A stretch of DNA of 46,486 nt, from NCBI RefSeq assembly GCF_001936575.1, contig NZ_MSMP01000038.1, positions 1 through 46,486 of the forward strand, read 5' to 3'. The position numbers were made by a program, and so were the translations under genes. The notes beneath the pieces are model-generated. The model was not told the DNA's origin. It searched no databases and was given only the letters and a program-made list of their open reading frames with translations. The stretch is from Tenacibaculum agarivorans. GTDB lineage: Bacteria > Bacteroidota > Bacteroidia > Flavobacteriales > Flavobacteriaceae. The stretch's first letter is position 1, and each line of letters begins with the position of its first letter. Below, piece by piece: positions 1 to 8,426 of the stretch.

Positions 1-461
1 TTTTTTCATAAAGAATCTGATTTTAGCAATTTGCGTTACACAAACAATTTTTAATTAATTTATTCTTACAATTTTTATTTTTCATTATTAAAGTATTAAG
101 ATAAACTGTTGAGTTGTACTTATTACTTTGCTTTCACAAAGATAGTTCTTTATTAAGAATATTACTTGTAGTTTTACCAATTTTAACATGTGGTTTTCCG
201 CATTTTATATGTTTTTCAAATAATCAACCCAAGCTACATTTAAAGCTCAGGTTGATGTTACTCAAGGGGAGATAGATAACAGTCAAGATGATTTAAATTT
301 TCTCTGAACAATCCTTATTAGTGTTCTTATCTTTTACTATCACTATCTAAAAAATTAATATTTTTTCATTTTTTACTTTTAAAATTAAACAAGAGTTTTC
401 CAGTCTATTATGACTCTGTAATAGATTTAGAAATTTAGTTATGTATTTATTGCTATATTAT
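1..461. other. gene-free AT-rich stretch at left edge
   Basis: I see no convincing gene, RNA or repeat here. One short open stretch on the plus strand (224-307, reading STQATFKAQVDV and on to a TGA) has protein-like composition. It has no start codon and follows an in-frame stop at 221, so at most it is a decayed gene fragment. Confidence 0.4.
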
Positions 462-1229
462 TTAAATAGGTTCTTCTATTATTTTGGCTAATTTTTCTTT
501 TTTGTCTTCTTCACAATAGTTTAAGCTATATACAGATACTCTAAATAATTTTCGTTTTAATGCATTAACTAAAGTTTGATTATTTTTAACAAAAATGAAA
601 ACAATAAGTCCTAATGTGTAAGAAAATAGAAGTGTGAGACAATAATAAGTTACTTTATTAAAGTCTTGAAATTTTTGAAATATCCAAAAATAAGTAAACA
701 TGTTCGTAGATATAAAAGTAGTGATAATGAAGAACCTAATTTTAAACTTCCACTTAGGTATCTTTTTTCTATCTCTTACTGTAATACTAAGAACCCATAT
801 TGCAAAAATTAATATTGTCGTATTTTGAGTAAATCTTTCCCAAAAAAAGTGAAATGAATCAAAACCAAAAAAACGTTGTCTCTTTTTAGCATTGTTAAAT
901 AAGTCTAATTTTTCTTTTTTATTTTTCCGAGCCTCTAAGTAACTGTTATATTCTTTTGTACCTTTTGCTAATGCTTTAACCTTTGATAAGGCAATAGTAT
1001 TTTCTTCCTTAGCTATTAAAAATTCTTTATCTGCCTTTATATAATCATCACTAAACCTAGGAATGAAAATATAAGAATAGTATAGACCTCCAACAAGTAA
1101 AGAAGAAAAAATTATAATAAAAAAAGACTTAATCTTCGTCCATATCGTGGTCTTTGGTTCCTTCTCCTTCGGAAGTGACTGTGTCTTGTTTGTCTGTTGA
1201 TTGTTCGTCAATTTGAATAATTTCTCCAT
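462..1229 (-). CDS. hypothetical four-helix membrane protein
   Basis: 255 aa with no family I recognise. A charged N-terminus (about 1-33) is followed by a hydrophobic segment (about 35-56), then a lysine/glutamate-rich stretch (about 60-115) likely to be helical or coiled. Three more hydrophobic segments follow at about 137-151, 165-184 and 195-217, and a short charged tail. The first 34 codons overlap the neighbouring lipoprotein gene in another frame, and there is no later ATG before the first membrane segment. The true start could therefore be a non-ATG codon near the end of the overlap. Inner-membrane location is inferred; no function is visible. It shares its strand with the lipoprotein, so the two are probably one transcript. 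Confidence 0.55.
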   Translation of the reverse strand: MEKLFKLTNNQQTNKTQSLPKEKEPKTTIWTKIKSFFIIIFSSLLVGGLYYSYIFIPRFSDDYIKADKEFLIAKEENTIALSKVKALAKGTKEYNSYLEARKNKKEKLDLFNNAKKRQRFFGFDSFHFFWERFTQNTTILIFAIWVLSITVRDRKKIPKWKFKIRFFIITTFISTNMFTYFWIFQKFQDFNKVTYYCLTLLFSYTLGLIVFIFVKNNQTLVNALKRKLFRVSVYSLNYCEEDKKEKLAKIIEEPI

Positions 1230-1314
1230 TTTTTGTAGCTATTTCTTCACTATCAGTACAAGATATAACGCTTGTAATTACAACTAAAACAAGGAATCTA
1301 AATAAATTTTTCAT
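1129..1314 (-). CDS. small acidic lipoprotein
   Basis: 61 aa. A basic-hydrophobic signal peptide ends in a lipobox (VISC, Cys19), followed by TDSEE and a very acidic tail ending DHDMDED. Acidic residues directly after the lipidated cysteine resemble the Bacteroidota lipoprotein export signal, so a surface location is possible. Its last 101 nt are shared, in another frame, with the start of the downstream membrane protein gene. It is one of several secreted proteins here too small or simple to assign a role. The signal peptide and lipobox make it more believable than a chance ORF. Confidence 0.6.
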   Translation of the reverse strand: MKNLFRFLVLVVITSVISCTDSEEIATKNGEIIQIDEQSTDKQDTVTSEGEGTKDHDMDED

Positions 1315-1372
1315 ATATGTTGTGATTTAATCAAACCACTAAATATACAATATTTAACTCCCTTAAATTTTT

Positions 1373-2008
1373 TTATTTTTTTATTTTAAAATTATGCTTA
1401 AGTGCTAGAATTACTAATCCAATATTTTTTTTAACACCTAGTTTTTCTCTCATCCTTTGATACATTTTTCTTAGCGTACCTTGGGTAATATTCATTTCTT
1501 CACATATCTCATAAGCATCAAGGTTATCCATCATTAATTTTAATGTTTGGCTTTCCTTTGTTGAAAGTAAACTTTCAACAGTAACTATTTCCTCTTCATA
1601 TAATTGTTTACTTACTAATATATCCATTACCACATCTGAAAAATACTTTCTACCCATTAAAACCCTTTCTAGTGCATCTCTTAAAACTATATGTACTTCA
1701 TCTTTACATATAAAACCCAGAATACCTAAAATGATAGATTGTTTTATTTGTTCGGCATTGTATGTTCCTGATACAACTATAAATTTTGGTAAGTTTTCCT
1801 TTTTAGATAATTTTTCTAATACCTCAATACCTGATAAATTAGGCATTGATAGGTCTAAAATCACAATATCACAAGTGTTTTTATCGAGCCAATCTATTAG
1901 ACCTTGACCTGTTTTTGAAAACCCTACCATTTGAAATCCATAAGACTTTATTAAATTTCTATAGCCTTCAATAACTATATCATGATCATCTGTTATAAAT
2001 ACTTTCAT
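1373..2008 (-). CDS. NarL/FixJ-type two-component response regulator
   Basis: 211 aa. The receiver domain spans about 1-120: acidic pair D7-D8, phospho-acceptor D52 in the VILDLSMP motif, conserved Ser/Thr near 80 (VVSGT) and Lys102 (FICKDE). A LuxR/GerE-type helix-turn-helix follows at about 145-205, with the recognition region around ITQGTLRKMYQRMREKLG. The architecture is that of DNA-binding response regulators; no histidine kinase gene lies in the window, so the partner is encoded elsewhere. A sequence matching the Bacteroidota -7 box (TATATTTG on the minus strand, 2072 to 2065) lies 57 nt upstream of the ATG. The C-terminal HTH is somewhat divergent but complete. Confidence 0.9.
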   Translation of the reverse strand: MKVFITDDHDIVIEGYRNLIKSYGFQMVGFSKTGQGLIDWLDKNTCDIVILDLSMPNLSGIEVLEKLSKKENLPKFIVVSGTYNAEQIKQSIILGILGFICKDEVHIVLRDALERVLMGRKYFSDVVMDILVSKQLYEEEIVTVESLLSTKESQTLKLMMDNLDAYEICEEMNITQGTLRKMYQRMREKLGVKKNIGLVILALKHNFKIKK

Positions 2009-2253
2009 TTTTTCTTTTTTTCATGTAACCACAAAAGTGTATTAGTTTAATCTAAATCACACCACAAATATAATTTGGTGAAATCAAAGCATTTGTACAC
2101 AAAACCCTAAAAAGAAGTTTTTTTAAAAGAAAAGATTTTCTGAGCAAGAAAAATCATACATATAATGTCATTCTATCTTTTAATATCATAACTAAAATGA
2201 AGAATTCATAAAGTTTATTGGTAAGTGAAATGTTTTAAGTTTTCATTGCTGTT

Positions 2254-2273
2254 TTGACACCAAAATTGACACC
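2254..2273. repeat. short direct repeat next to the ssrA terminator
   Basis: TTGACACC occurs twice (2254-2261 and 2266-2273) separated by AAAA, just beyond the tmRNA terminator. tmRNA 3' ends are frequent integration targets for mobile elements, so this may be a trace of an att site. No integrase lies beside it, so that is only a suggestion. Confidence 0.25.
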
Positions 2274-2285
2274 TGAAAAAACAAA

Positions 2286-2310
2286 CCCTGTAAAATCAAC
2301 ACTTACAGGG
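2286..2310 (-). terminator. intrinsic terminator of ssrA
   Basis: The stem CCCTGTAA/TTACAGGG is followed on the minus strand by TTTGTTTTTT. It begins about 9 nt after the mature tmRNA 3' end. Confidence 0.85.
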
Positions 2311-2318
2311 TTATTTTG

Positions 2319-2714
2319 TGGAGACGCCGAGAATCGAACTCGGGTCCAAACAAGTAGCTCAAAAGCTTTCTACATACTTAGTTCTTTCTTAATTGTCGGC
2401 AAAAAGCTGGTTAAGAACAACCCACTTTAAGCTTATCTTCTTAAGTTTCGAAAACCTATCGAAGTTCTAGATTTTCTATGTTTACTTTTACGATGCCCAT
2501 AAATGAAACGCCGCAAACCAAGGCTTTTCGTGGACATTTAGCTTTCCCGCCTCGCGGGACTAGGCTTGGATCTTACTATAATTCAGATTATTAAGCAGCT
2601 AAAGCGTAATTATTTTCGCCGTTTATAGTTTTGAAATAAGTTTTACGAGTAGTCATTTCACTCCTCGGTATGCTTACATTTTCACTAATCTCGCTGTCAA
2701 AACCAGTCGTCCCC
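2319..2714 (-). ncRNA. ssrA: transfer-messenger RNA (tmRNA)
   Basis: tmRNA rescues ribosomes stalled on broken mRNAs and tags the nascent peptide for proteolysis. The 5' end reads GGGGACGACTGGTTTTGACA (from 2714), the standard tmRNA start. The 3' T-arm and acceptor (GTTCGATTCTCGGCGTCTCC) pair with it to form the tRNA-like domain. The tag reading frame at 2620-2591 on the minus strand encodes GENNYALAA followed by TAA, the type found in Flavobacteria. The terminal CCA is not encoded (the genome reads ACAAAA after the acceptor stem), so it must be added after transcription. Length is about 396 nt. The SmpB partner gene is not in the window, but ClpS, another proteolysis adaptor, is encoded at 22.1-22.3 kb. 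Confidence 0.97.
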
Positions 2715-2837
2715 TTTTATTAAAGACATTTAGAATTAAGATTTCTTCACTTAAAAAATAAGGTCTTTATCAGTCTATATTTTTATATTGGAATACCTCT
2801 TACTCTAAATAAAATGGGCGACAAAGATAACAAAAAC

Positions 2838-2871
2838 AAGTTTGTACAAACTTATAAAAACCGTAATTTCG
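2838..2871 (+). promoter_or_regulatory. promoter with overlapping palindrome, upstream of the AlaDH-like gene
   Basis: TTG at 2842-2844, a 19-nt spacer, then TAATTTCG at 2864-2871: a 7/8 match to the Bacteroidota -33/-7 promoter pattern. A perfect 16-bp palindrome, AAGTTTGTACAAACTT (2838-2853), covers the -33 element and could be a repressor site. The ATG lies 52 nt downstream of the -7 box. Confidence 0.5.
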
Positions 2872-2923
2872 TCTAGTTTTACAAAAAACACAAAACAAAT
2901 CAACTATAAAAGTAACCTAGTAC

Positions 2924-4138
2924 ATGAAATTTGGTATTATAAAAGAACGTAAAAATCCACCTGACAAACGTGTTGTCTTCTCTCCTACTAAGCTAAAAGA
3001 TTTGAAAGCTCAATTTCCAGAAGCTGAAATTGTAGTAGAAAGTTCTGATATTAGAATTTTTACAGATCAAGAATATAAAGATGCTGATATTGAAGTAACA
3101 ACAGACCTGTCTGATTGTGATGTGCTATTGGGAGTTAAAGAAGTACCAGTTGAACATTTACTACCTAACAAAAAATATTTTTTCTTTAGTCATACGATAA
3201 AAAAACAACCCTATAACAGAAAATTATTACAAGCTATTTTAGCTAATAATATAGAATTGTATGATCATGAAACTATTTGCAAGGCAAATGGAGCTAGATT
3301 AATTGGATTTGGTAGATATGCTGGTTTAGTGGGAGCTTATAATGGATTCAGGGCTATCGGTTTAAAAGAAGGATTATTCACCTTACCAAAAGCAGAATCT
3401 TTATCTGGTTTAGAAGCTATGAAAACGGAATTGGATGGTATAAAATCAAAACTTCCAAATCTTAAAATATTACTTTCAGGAACTGGAAAAGTAGCTTATG
3501 GTGCAAAAGAAATTTTAGACCATTTAGGCATTAAAGAAATTAGTGATGCTTTATACTTAACCTCTACATTTACAGAACCTGTTTTTTGCATGGTTGATGT
3601 TATGGAATATGCAAAACGAATAGATGGTAAAGTAGGTGATAAATTTGTTTTTTATAAAGATCCATCAGGTTATGAAAGTAATTTTATGCCTTATGCCAAA
3701 CAAACCGACTTTTTTATTGCTGGTCATTTTTATGGAGATGGAGCTCCGTATTTATACACACGCGACGATGTAAAATCTCCTGATTTTAATATTAGATATG
3801 TTGCAGATATTTCTTGTGATGTTGACGGACCAGTAGCTACCACACTCAGAGCTTCTACTATTGCTGATCCTATTTATGGATACGATCCACAATCTGAATC
3901 TGAAGTGGCTTATACTAATGATAATGCTATTACCGTTATGGCAGTGGATAATTTACCTTGTGAGTTACCGAGAGATGCTAGTGAAGGCTTTGGTGATATG
4001 TTTTTAACACATGTAATTCCTGCATTTTATAATAATGACAAAGATGGTATATTAACTAGAGCTAAAATGACCACTAATACTGGCGCGCTTAGTGATAGAT
4101 ATACATATTTACAGGATTATGTAGATGGTAAAGAGTAA
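2924..4138 (+). CDS. NAD(P)-dependent dehydrogenase of the alanine dehydrogenase/PNT/lysine-ketoglutarate reductase superfamily
   Basis: 404 aa. The N-terminal AlaDH/PNT-type domain starts with MKFGIIKERKNPPDKRVVFS and contains VKEVPVEHL (about 71-79), the usual substrate-binding lysine region. The segment FFFSHTIKKQ (about 87-96), followed by IGFGRYAGLVGAYN, is more like the lysine-ketoglutarate reductase half of AASS/saccharopine dehydrogenases than like true alanine dehydrogenase. The Rossmann dinucleotide loop is GTGKVAYG at about 186-193. The reaction is therefore probably a reductive amination or its reverse on an amino-acid/keto-acid pair, in the cytoplasm; the substrate is not decidable by eye. 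The gene has its own promoter and is followed 46 nt later by the DUF2459 gene on the same strand. Confidence 0.75.
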   Translation: MKFGIIKERKNPPDKRVVFSPTKLKDLKAQFPEAEIVVESSDIRIFTDQEYKDADIEVTTDLSDCDVLLGVKEVPVEHLLPNKKYFFFSHTIKKQPYNRKLLQAILANNIELYDHETICKANGARLIGFGRYAGLVGAYNGFRAIGLKEGLFTLPKAESLSGLEAMKTELDGIKSKLPNLKILLSGTGKVAYGAKEILDHLGIKEISDALYLTSTFTEPVFCMVDVMEYAKRIDGKVGDKFVFYKDPSGYESNFMPYAKQTDFFIAGHFYGDGAPYLYTRDDVKSPDFNIRYVADISCDVDGPVATTLRASTIADPIYGYDPQSESEVAYTNDNAITVMAVDNLPCELPRDASEGFGDMFLTHVIPAFYNNDKDGILTRAKMTTNTGALSDRYTYLQDYVDGKE

Positions 4139-4184
4139 CTAAAGTAAATGTAAATTTTTTGAATATTCAAAGAATTGTAATCTT

Positions 4185-4838
4185 ATGAAATACCTAAAAA
4201 AAACACTTAAATACATAGCTTACCTAATTGTAAGCTTGTGTTTATATGTTGGTATTTCTATTCTTTTAAGCTACATTACTGTACATGAAACTCCAGTAGC
4301 TGGTGCTGATAAAAAAATATATTTAAACACTAATGGTATTCACTTGAGTGTTATAGTACCTAAAGAATACCTTTCTACCACTTTACAACAAGAGCTTACT
4401 ATACCAATTACTAAAAACTTTGTACGTTTTGGATGGGGAGATGAGAACTTTTTTTTAAATGTGCCTACATGGAATGACTTTAAGTTTTCTTATGCTTTAG
4501 GTGCTTTATTTTTAGATAATCCAACATTGATTGAAGTATCTACACACCGATTCAGATTAAGAAGGTGGGTAGAAGTTCCTGTAAACTCTGAACAATTAAC
4601 TAAGTTAAATTTGTTTATTACAAGTACATTTAAACTAGATAACAATCAAAAAAGAATGCGAATTGTTCAGAATATGTATCCTAATTCTGAATTATTTAAA
4701 GCTAACGGCTCTTATTCACCTATAAAAACTTGTAATACTTGGGTAAATGAAGCTTTTAAAGAAAGTGGTATTAAATCAAGCTATTGGACTTTATTTGACT
4801 TCGGGTTATTAAATAAATATAAGAATGACGCCAGATAA
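4185..4838 (+). CDS. DUF2459 family membrane-anchored protein
   Basis: 217 aa. One N-terminal transmembrane segment (about 8-30) is followed by a soluble domain with the family hallmarks: IYLNTNGIHLSVIVP, FGWGDENFFLNVPTWND, and a C-terminal KTCNTWVNEAFKESG. The Cys and His residues in these blocks are conserved in DUF2459 as I remember it; the biochemical function is unknown. The soluble part should face the periplasm. Its last 14 nt overlap the next gene, so the two are translationally coupled. Confidence 0.8.
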   Translation: MKYLKKTLKYIAYLIVSLCLYVGISILLSYITVHETPVAGADKKIYLNTNGIHLSVIVPKEYLSTTLQQELTIPITKNFVRFGWGDENFFLNVPTWNDFKFSYALGALFLDNPTLIEVSTHRFRLRRWVEVPVNSEQLTKLNLFITSTFKLDNNQKRMRIVQNMYPNSELFKANGSYSPIKTCNTWVNEAFKESGIKSSYWTLFDFGLLNKYKNDAR

Positions 4839-5040
4839 ACAATTTTTAGTAGATACTGCTAATATGAAAATGCCTTTTGGAAAATATAAAAACACCTATT
4901 TGGTCGACATTCCAGAATACTATCTTGTTTGGTATAAAAATAAGGGGTTTCCTAATGGGAAATTAGGAAAAATGATGGCATTAGTATATGAATTGCAGTT
5001 AAATGGACTACAAGATATTTTAAAAAAATTAAGGGTATGA
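4825..5040 (+). CDS. DUF3820 family small protein
   Basis: 71 aa. The pattern MPFGKYKNTYLVDIPEYYLVW, then GFPNGKLGKMMALVYELQLNGL, matches the compact DUF3820 fold, which in other proteins occurs next to exonuclease or DNA-processing domains. Biochemical role not known; cytoplasmic. It begins inside the previous gene (14-nt overlap), which supports this ATG. Its stop codon lies within the stem of the following terminator. Confidence 0.8.
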   Translation: MTPDKQFLVDTANMKMPFGKYKNTYLVDIPEYYLVWYKNKGFPNGKLGKMMALVYELQLNGLQDILKKLRV

Positions 5041-5060
5041 ATTTGCATTCATACCCTTTT
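5031..5060. terminator. bidirectional terminator between convergent genes
   Basis: Inverted repeat AAGGGTATGAAT (5031-5042) with ATTCATACCCTT (5047-5058). On the plus strand it runs into TTTT; on the minus strand it is followed by TTAATTTTTTT. The left arm overlaps the last codons and stop of the DUF3820 gene. Confidence 0.85.
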
Positions 5061-5090
5061 CTATGTAATCTAGAATAGTACTTCTTACTC

Positions 5091-5996
5091 TTATAATACA
5101 GAGAAATTATATGTAATTCCTCCTGAATATGTAAGAGAATCTCCTAAGTTTCTACCATCTATTACTTTTCCTATTCCTGCACTGATTCCTAAGTTTGGAA
5201 TAACTTCTTTATACAAAGTTAATCCAACTCTTGAATAATCTACATTTGTTTCTGGGAAGTTTCCAGCAAAACCTGGTCCTCCAATATCTACACCTTCTTC
5301 TGAGTTTGCAAAATCTGCCCAAGCCTCTACATAAATAAGCTTACTTGCATATCCTATTTTTCCAGTAGTTACAAAACTATTTGGCACTCCAAAATCTCCA
5401 CCAGGTGTTAGATTATTATCTGCATCTCCTCTGAAGTTATATCCCGCAAAAATGGTAGAGAAAAAACCGATATCTGTGTTTAAGTGTAAACCAGCTCTTA
5501 AGTCAATACCAAAAGCACCACTACCTATAGACAAGATACCATTTGGCTCATATCCTGAAGGAATTACTGCAGTTGCAGCAGTAATAATACTTAAATCTGC
5601 TTTGTTAAAATCAAATTGATATGCATTTAACTTTAATGCAATTGAAATATCTTGTATATCAGAAATAGATGTTTCTCCGTTTACAGGATCTGGTACATTA
5701 CTCGTATTACTTGCTGAAATAAATGGTAACATTACTACAGCTGATAAACGATCTGTGATTCCATATTTAGCATATAATGTGAAAATATCTTGACTAATTT
5801 CTTCATGCACTGGTACAGCATCTTGCTTTTCTGCTCCTAAATAAAATTCATCAAATTGACTTTTCGCATAAGAAGCTGTAATTGATAAATCTCCCTTTTT
5901 TTGAAAGAAACCATCAAACATTCCCTGTGCATTACCTGAAGCATAAAAACCTAATGAAAGTGCGAATACTAGCACTAATTGTTGTGTTTTTCTCAT
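5091..5996 (-). CDS. outer-membrane beta-barrel protein
   Basis: 301 aa. The signal peptide ends near ASGNAQ (about 24). The mature part alternates hydrophobic/aromatic and polar residues in strand-length blocks with glycine- and asparagine-rich turns, and the last strand is GGITYNFSVL. This is the general form of transporter-like or MetA-type outer-membrane barrels. No plug domain, TonB box or ligand motif is seen, so the substrate is unknown. It is monocistronic, ended by the bidirectional hairpin. Its leader contains an inverted repeat (6036-6061). Confidence 0.7.
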   Translation of the reverse strand: MRKTQQLVLVFALSLGFYASGNAQGMFDGFFQKKGDLSITASYAKSQFDEFYLGAEKQDAVPVHEEISQDIFTLYAKYGITDRLSAVVMLPFISASNTSNVPDPVNGETSISDIQDISIALKLNAYQFDFNKADLSIITAATAVIPSGYEPNGILSIGSGAFGIDLRAGLHLNTDIGFFSTIFAGYNFRGDADNNLTPGGDFGVPNSFVTTGKIGYASKLIYVEAWADFANSEEGVDIGGPGFAGNFPETNVDYSRVGLTLYKEVIPNLGISAGIGKVIDGRNLGDSLTYSGGITYNFSVL

Positions 5997-6035
5997 TGTT
6001 TTAATTGATTTAATAATGCTCTTTGTCGTTAAAAA

Positions 6036-6061
6036 GTGAAATCATTTCTCAATAATTTCAC
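6036..6061. promoter_or_regulatory. inverted repeat in the leader of the outer-membrane barrel gene
   Basis: GTGAAAT (6036-6042) and ATTTCAC (6055-6061) are separated by 12 nt, 40 nt upstream of the barrel gene ATG. It could be an operator or an RNA hairpin; the sequence alone does not decide. Confidence 0.35.
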
Positions 6062-6097
6062 CTTTAACATTTTTTAACATTTATTAGCTCAATTCTT

Positions 6098-6736
6098 TTA
6101 TGCTTTTGAAAAATTCATACTTCGAAACACTGAAAATAAAATCCATAATAATATCCCAAAACCTAATGTCATATACCATGCTTCAGCGTTTGCAATGCTT
6201 ACTATTCCTTTTTTGAATAAGGAAATAGGTGATGTGATAATATCCCAAGAATTAAATCGTAAAAAACGACCTAAATACACACCAAAACCTGATAAGAAAA
6301 ACACTGATATTGTAAAGGTTTCTCCTACTTGTGAATTCCATTGATTTACAACAACTGTGTACATACTGTAAATAGATAGTATGGCCAGTAGTAGGCCTGT
6401 ATTTGCATAGGTAAATAAGAGAAACAAATCATACCAAATCATATATCTCCCTGTTTTAAAATGAATTAAATCTGTAATTAAATAAGGGGCATTGGGCAAA
6501 AACAATAACCAAATGCCAAGAATGAATATCAATTTAAACTTGCTTAGTTTTGTCGATGCTATCTTTTTTGTTAATTCGGAAATTACATAAGGAATAACCG
6601 CTAAAAATAAATTCCATAGTAAAAAGCTAAACTTTAATGATTGTGTTAATTGCACACGTAGTAATTGTAAAAAAATACAGAATACTACTAAAATTAGCAC
6701 AGTGCTCTGTGTTTTTGAAATTCTTCTTTTTATCAT
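6098..6736 (-). CDS. DUF1361 family integral membrane protein
   Basis: 212 aa, five or six hydrophobic segments. The block FLLWNLFLAVIPYVIS followed by LWLLFLPNAPYLITDLIHF is the DUF1361 signature. Inner membrane; function unknown for the family. It follows a small membrane-protein gene by 11 nt on the same strand, and that gene overlaps creD, so creD, the small protein and this gene are probably one transcript. Confidence 0.85.
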   Translation of the reverse strand: MIKRRISKTQSTVLILVVFCIFLQLLRVQLTQSLKFSFLLWNLFLAVIPYVISELTKKIASTKLSKFKLIFILGIWLLFLPNAPYLITDLIHFKTGRYMIWYDLFLLFTYANTGLLLAILSIYSMYTVVVNQWNSQVGETFTISVFFLSGFGVYLGRFLRFNSWDIITSPISLFKKGIVSIANAEAWYMTLGFGILLWILFSVFRSMNFSKA

Positions 6737-6747
6737 TTTTATTTCTT

Positions 6748-6987
6748 TTATGTATTAATTGATTTCCCTACATAAAATAACACCAGGGGAACTAGAAAAA
6801 TGGGTAAATTATATAGTAAAATTCCTAAGGTCCAATCCAGACCAAAACTTCCTTTAATCAACATCCCTAATATCGTTATTCTTGACAAAACTTTATATAT
6901 GAAATACACTGAAATTAAGAAACTTAAGTTTATCAATATTGATCTCAAGTAAATCCTATAATACGTATTATATTTTTCATTACCCAT
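6748..6987 (-). CDS. small membrane protein overlapping creD
   Basis: 79 aa from the ATG at 6987 (MGNEKYNTYYRIYL). It has three hydrophobic segments (about 16-35, 40-57 and 57-75). I do not recognise a family. A longer version starting at 7014 would add MLLGKLIGK and increase the overlap with creD to 35 nt. I prefer the internal ATG because it overlaps the creD stop by only 8 nt, typical of translational coupling. It sits between creD and the DUF1361 gene. Confidence 0.6.
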   Translation of the reverse strand: MGNEKYNTYYRIYLRSILINLSFLISVYFIYKVLSRITILGMLIKGSFGLDWTLGILLYNLPIFLVPLVLFYVGKSINT

Positions 6988-8392
6988 TTTGCCAATCAAT
7001 TTTCCTAGAAGCATACATAACGCTTGCTAAGATGATGAATAAGCCTATACTTCCTACCAATAAGGCATAACTTTCTAATTGAATAATGACAAAAATAAAT
7101 GTGTACAATGCAGTTAAACTTATCCCAACAAAAATTGGAAACTTCATTGTTTTTAAAATTGATTTTGAATACAAAGTTATCAATGTAACCACAGCTACTC
7201 CTGCAATTAAATACGCTTTAAGAAAATTACTGTGTTCTGATATTGATATTAGTAAAGTATAAAACATAGTTAAAGCTATACCAATCATTAAATATTGAAA
7301 TGGATGGATTGCGATTTTACTCAATGTTTGAATTAGAAAGAACACTAAAAAAGTAAGTCCAATCACTAAAAATCCATATTTAGCAGAACGCTCACTTTTC
7401 TGATATTCATCAACAGGAATCATAAAATTTACACCAAATGCATAACGCTTCAAATTCGGAATTCCTTCAAAAGATTGCTGAGGAAATGGTCTATTAATAT
7501 CCAATACTTTCCATTTAGCATCAAATCCTTCCTTAGTAATTTTATCTGAATTTAATGGTAAATATTCTCCAATAAAATTTGCTGTTTTCCAATTTGATTT
7601 GATGTTTATATTGGTTTCCTTTCCTACAGGAATAAAACGTATTTGTTTACTACCATTAATATTCATTTTTAATGAAAAATCAATAGTCTTTTCAATAGGC
7701 AAATCTGTTTTCTTGATAGATTTACTTTCCAGTTTATGCAAACTGACATTGTTGTAATTTGTATTATATACATCTATATCAGAAGAAGAGTTAGCGCTAT
7801 CGTATTTTGAAGCTAAAGCATATCCATTTTTATTCATTTGAATTTCTACCAAGGTATTTACTCCTTTTAAGTTAGAAGTTTGAACAATTAATTTTGACTT
7901 TTCCCACAAAATATCTTCTGCTTTCACATCCTTCTCACTAAAATCTGGAGTTGTAAAATTTCCGTTGATTAAAATGTCACTTCCATATACGGCCGTCTTA
8001 TAGATTCCCCTACTCTTCTGTTCTGGATTTATTGTAGATTCAATATTCAATTGATTCGGAAAGAAATACCCATAATTTACATGTTCAATAACTTCTTCTT
8101 GATGTGTTTGCGTTTTAGAATCAAAAATTTTCTTTACGCTATAACTTTTATAAGGCACCTTCAATATTGGTCCGTATAACAGTACCTCTCTACCCCATTT
8201 CTGGTTGATTTCATTTACTACTTCATTTTGGCGATATTGACGCTCTCTGATCAAATCCTTTACATAAGACAAGGGAATCAACAATATCAAAATTAAAAAT
8301 CCTATCATAAACATTCTGGCTGAAATAGAATGCTTTAACCATCTTCCAATTCTCCCTGTTTGTTCTTGTACTTTTTCCATTTTATTATCCAT
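6980..8392 (-). CDS. creD: cell envelope integrity protein CreD
   Basis: 470 aa. A cytoplasmic N-terminus and one membrane helix (about 27-45, MFMIGFLILILLIPLSYV) lead to a large periplasmic domain, then five or six C-terminal helices from about 340. The family features are RERQYRQNEVVNEINQKWG, then GPILKVPY and, later, GYFFPNQLNIES. CreD is an inner-membrane protein linked to envelope stress and beta-lactam response in Proteobacteria; in Bacteroidota it typically sits beside a small winged-helix regulator, as here. A MITE-like repeat (8427-8586) and an operator-like palindrome lie between it and the regulator gene. Confidence 0.9.
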   Translation of the reverse strand: MDNKMEKVQEQTGRIGRWLKHSISARMFMIGFLILILLIPLSYVKDLIRERQYRQNEVVNEINQKWGREVLLYGPILKVPYKSYSVKKIFDSKTQTHQEEVIEHVNYGYFFPNQLNIESTINPEQKSRGIYKTAVYGSDILINGNFTTPDFSEKDVKAEDILWEKSKLIVQTSNLKGVNTLVEIQMNKNGYALASKYDSANSSSDIDVYNTNYNNVSLHKLESKSIKKTDLPIEKTIDFSLKMNINGSKQIRFIPVGKETNINIKSNWKTANFIGEYLPLNSDKITKEGFDAKWKVLDINRPFPQQSFEGIPNLKRYAFGVNFMIPVDEYQKSERSAKYGFLVIGLTFLVFFLIQTLSKIAIHPFQYLMIGIALTMFYTLLISISEHSNFLKAYLIAGVAVVTLITLYSKSILKTMKFPIFVGISLTALYTFIFVIIQLESYALLVGSIGLFIILASVMYASRKIDWQNG

Positions 8393-8426
8393 TTTTATTA
8401 TTAATTAATTGTTTTCTGTTGTTAAG

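Noticed and set aside
224..307. Coding fragment at the left edge
   Set aside because: Short, no start codon, stop directly upstream; protein-like wording is not enough.
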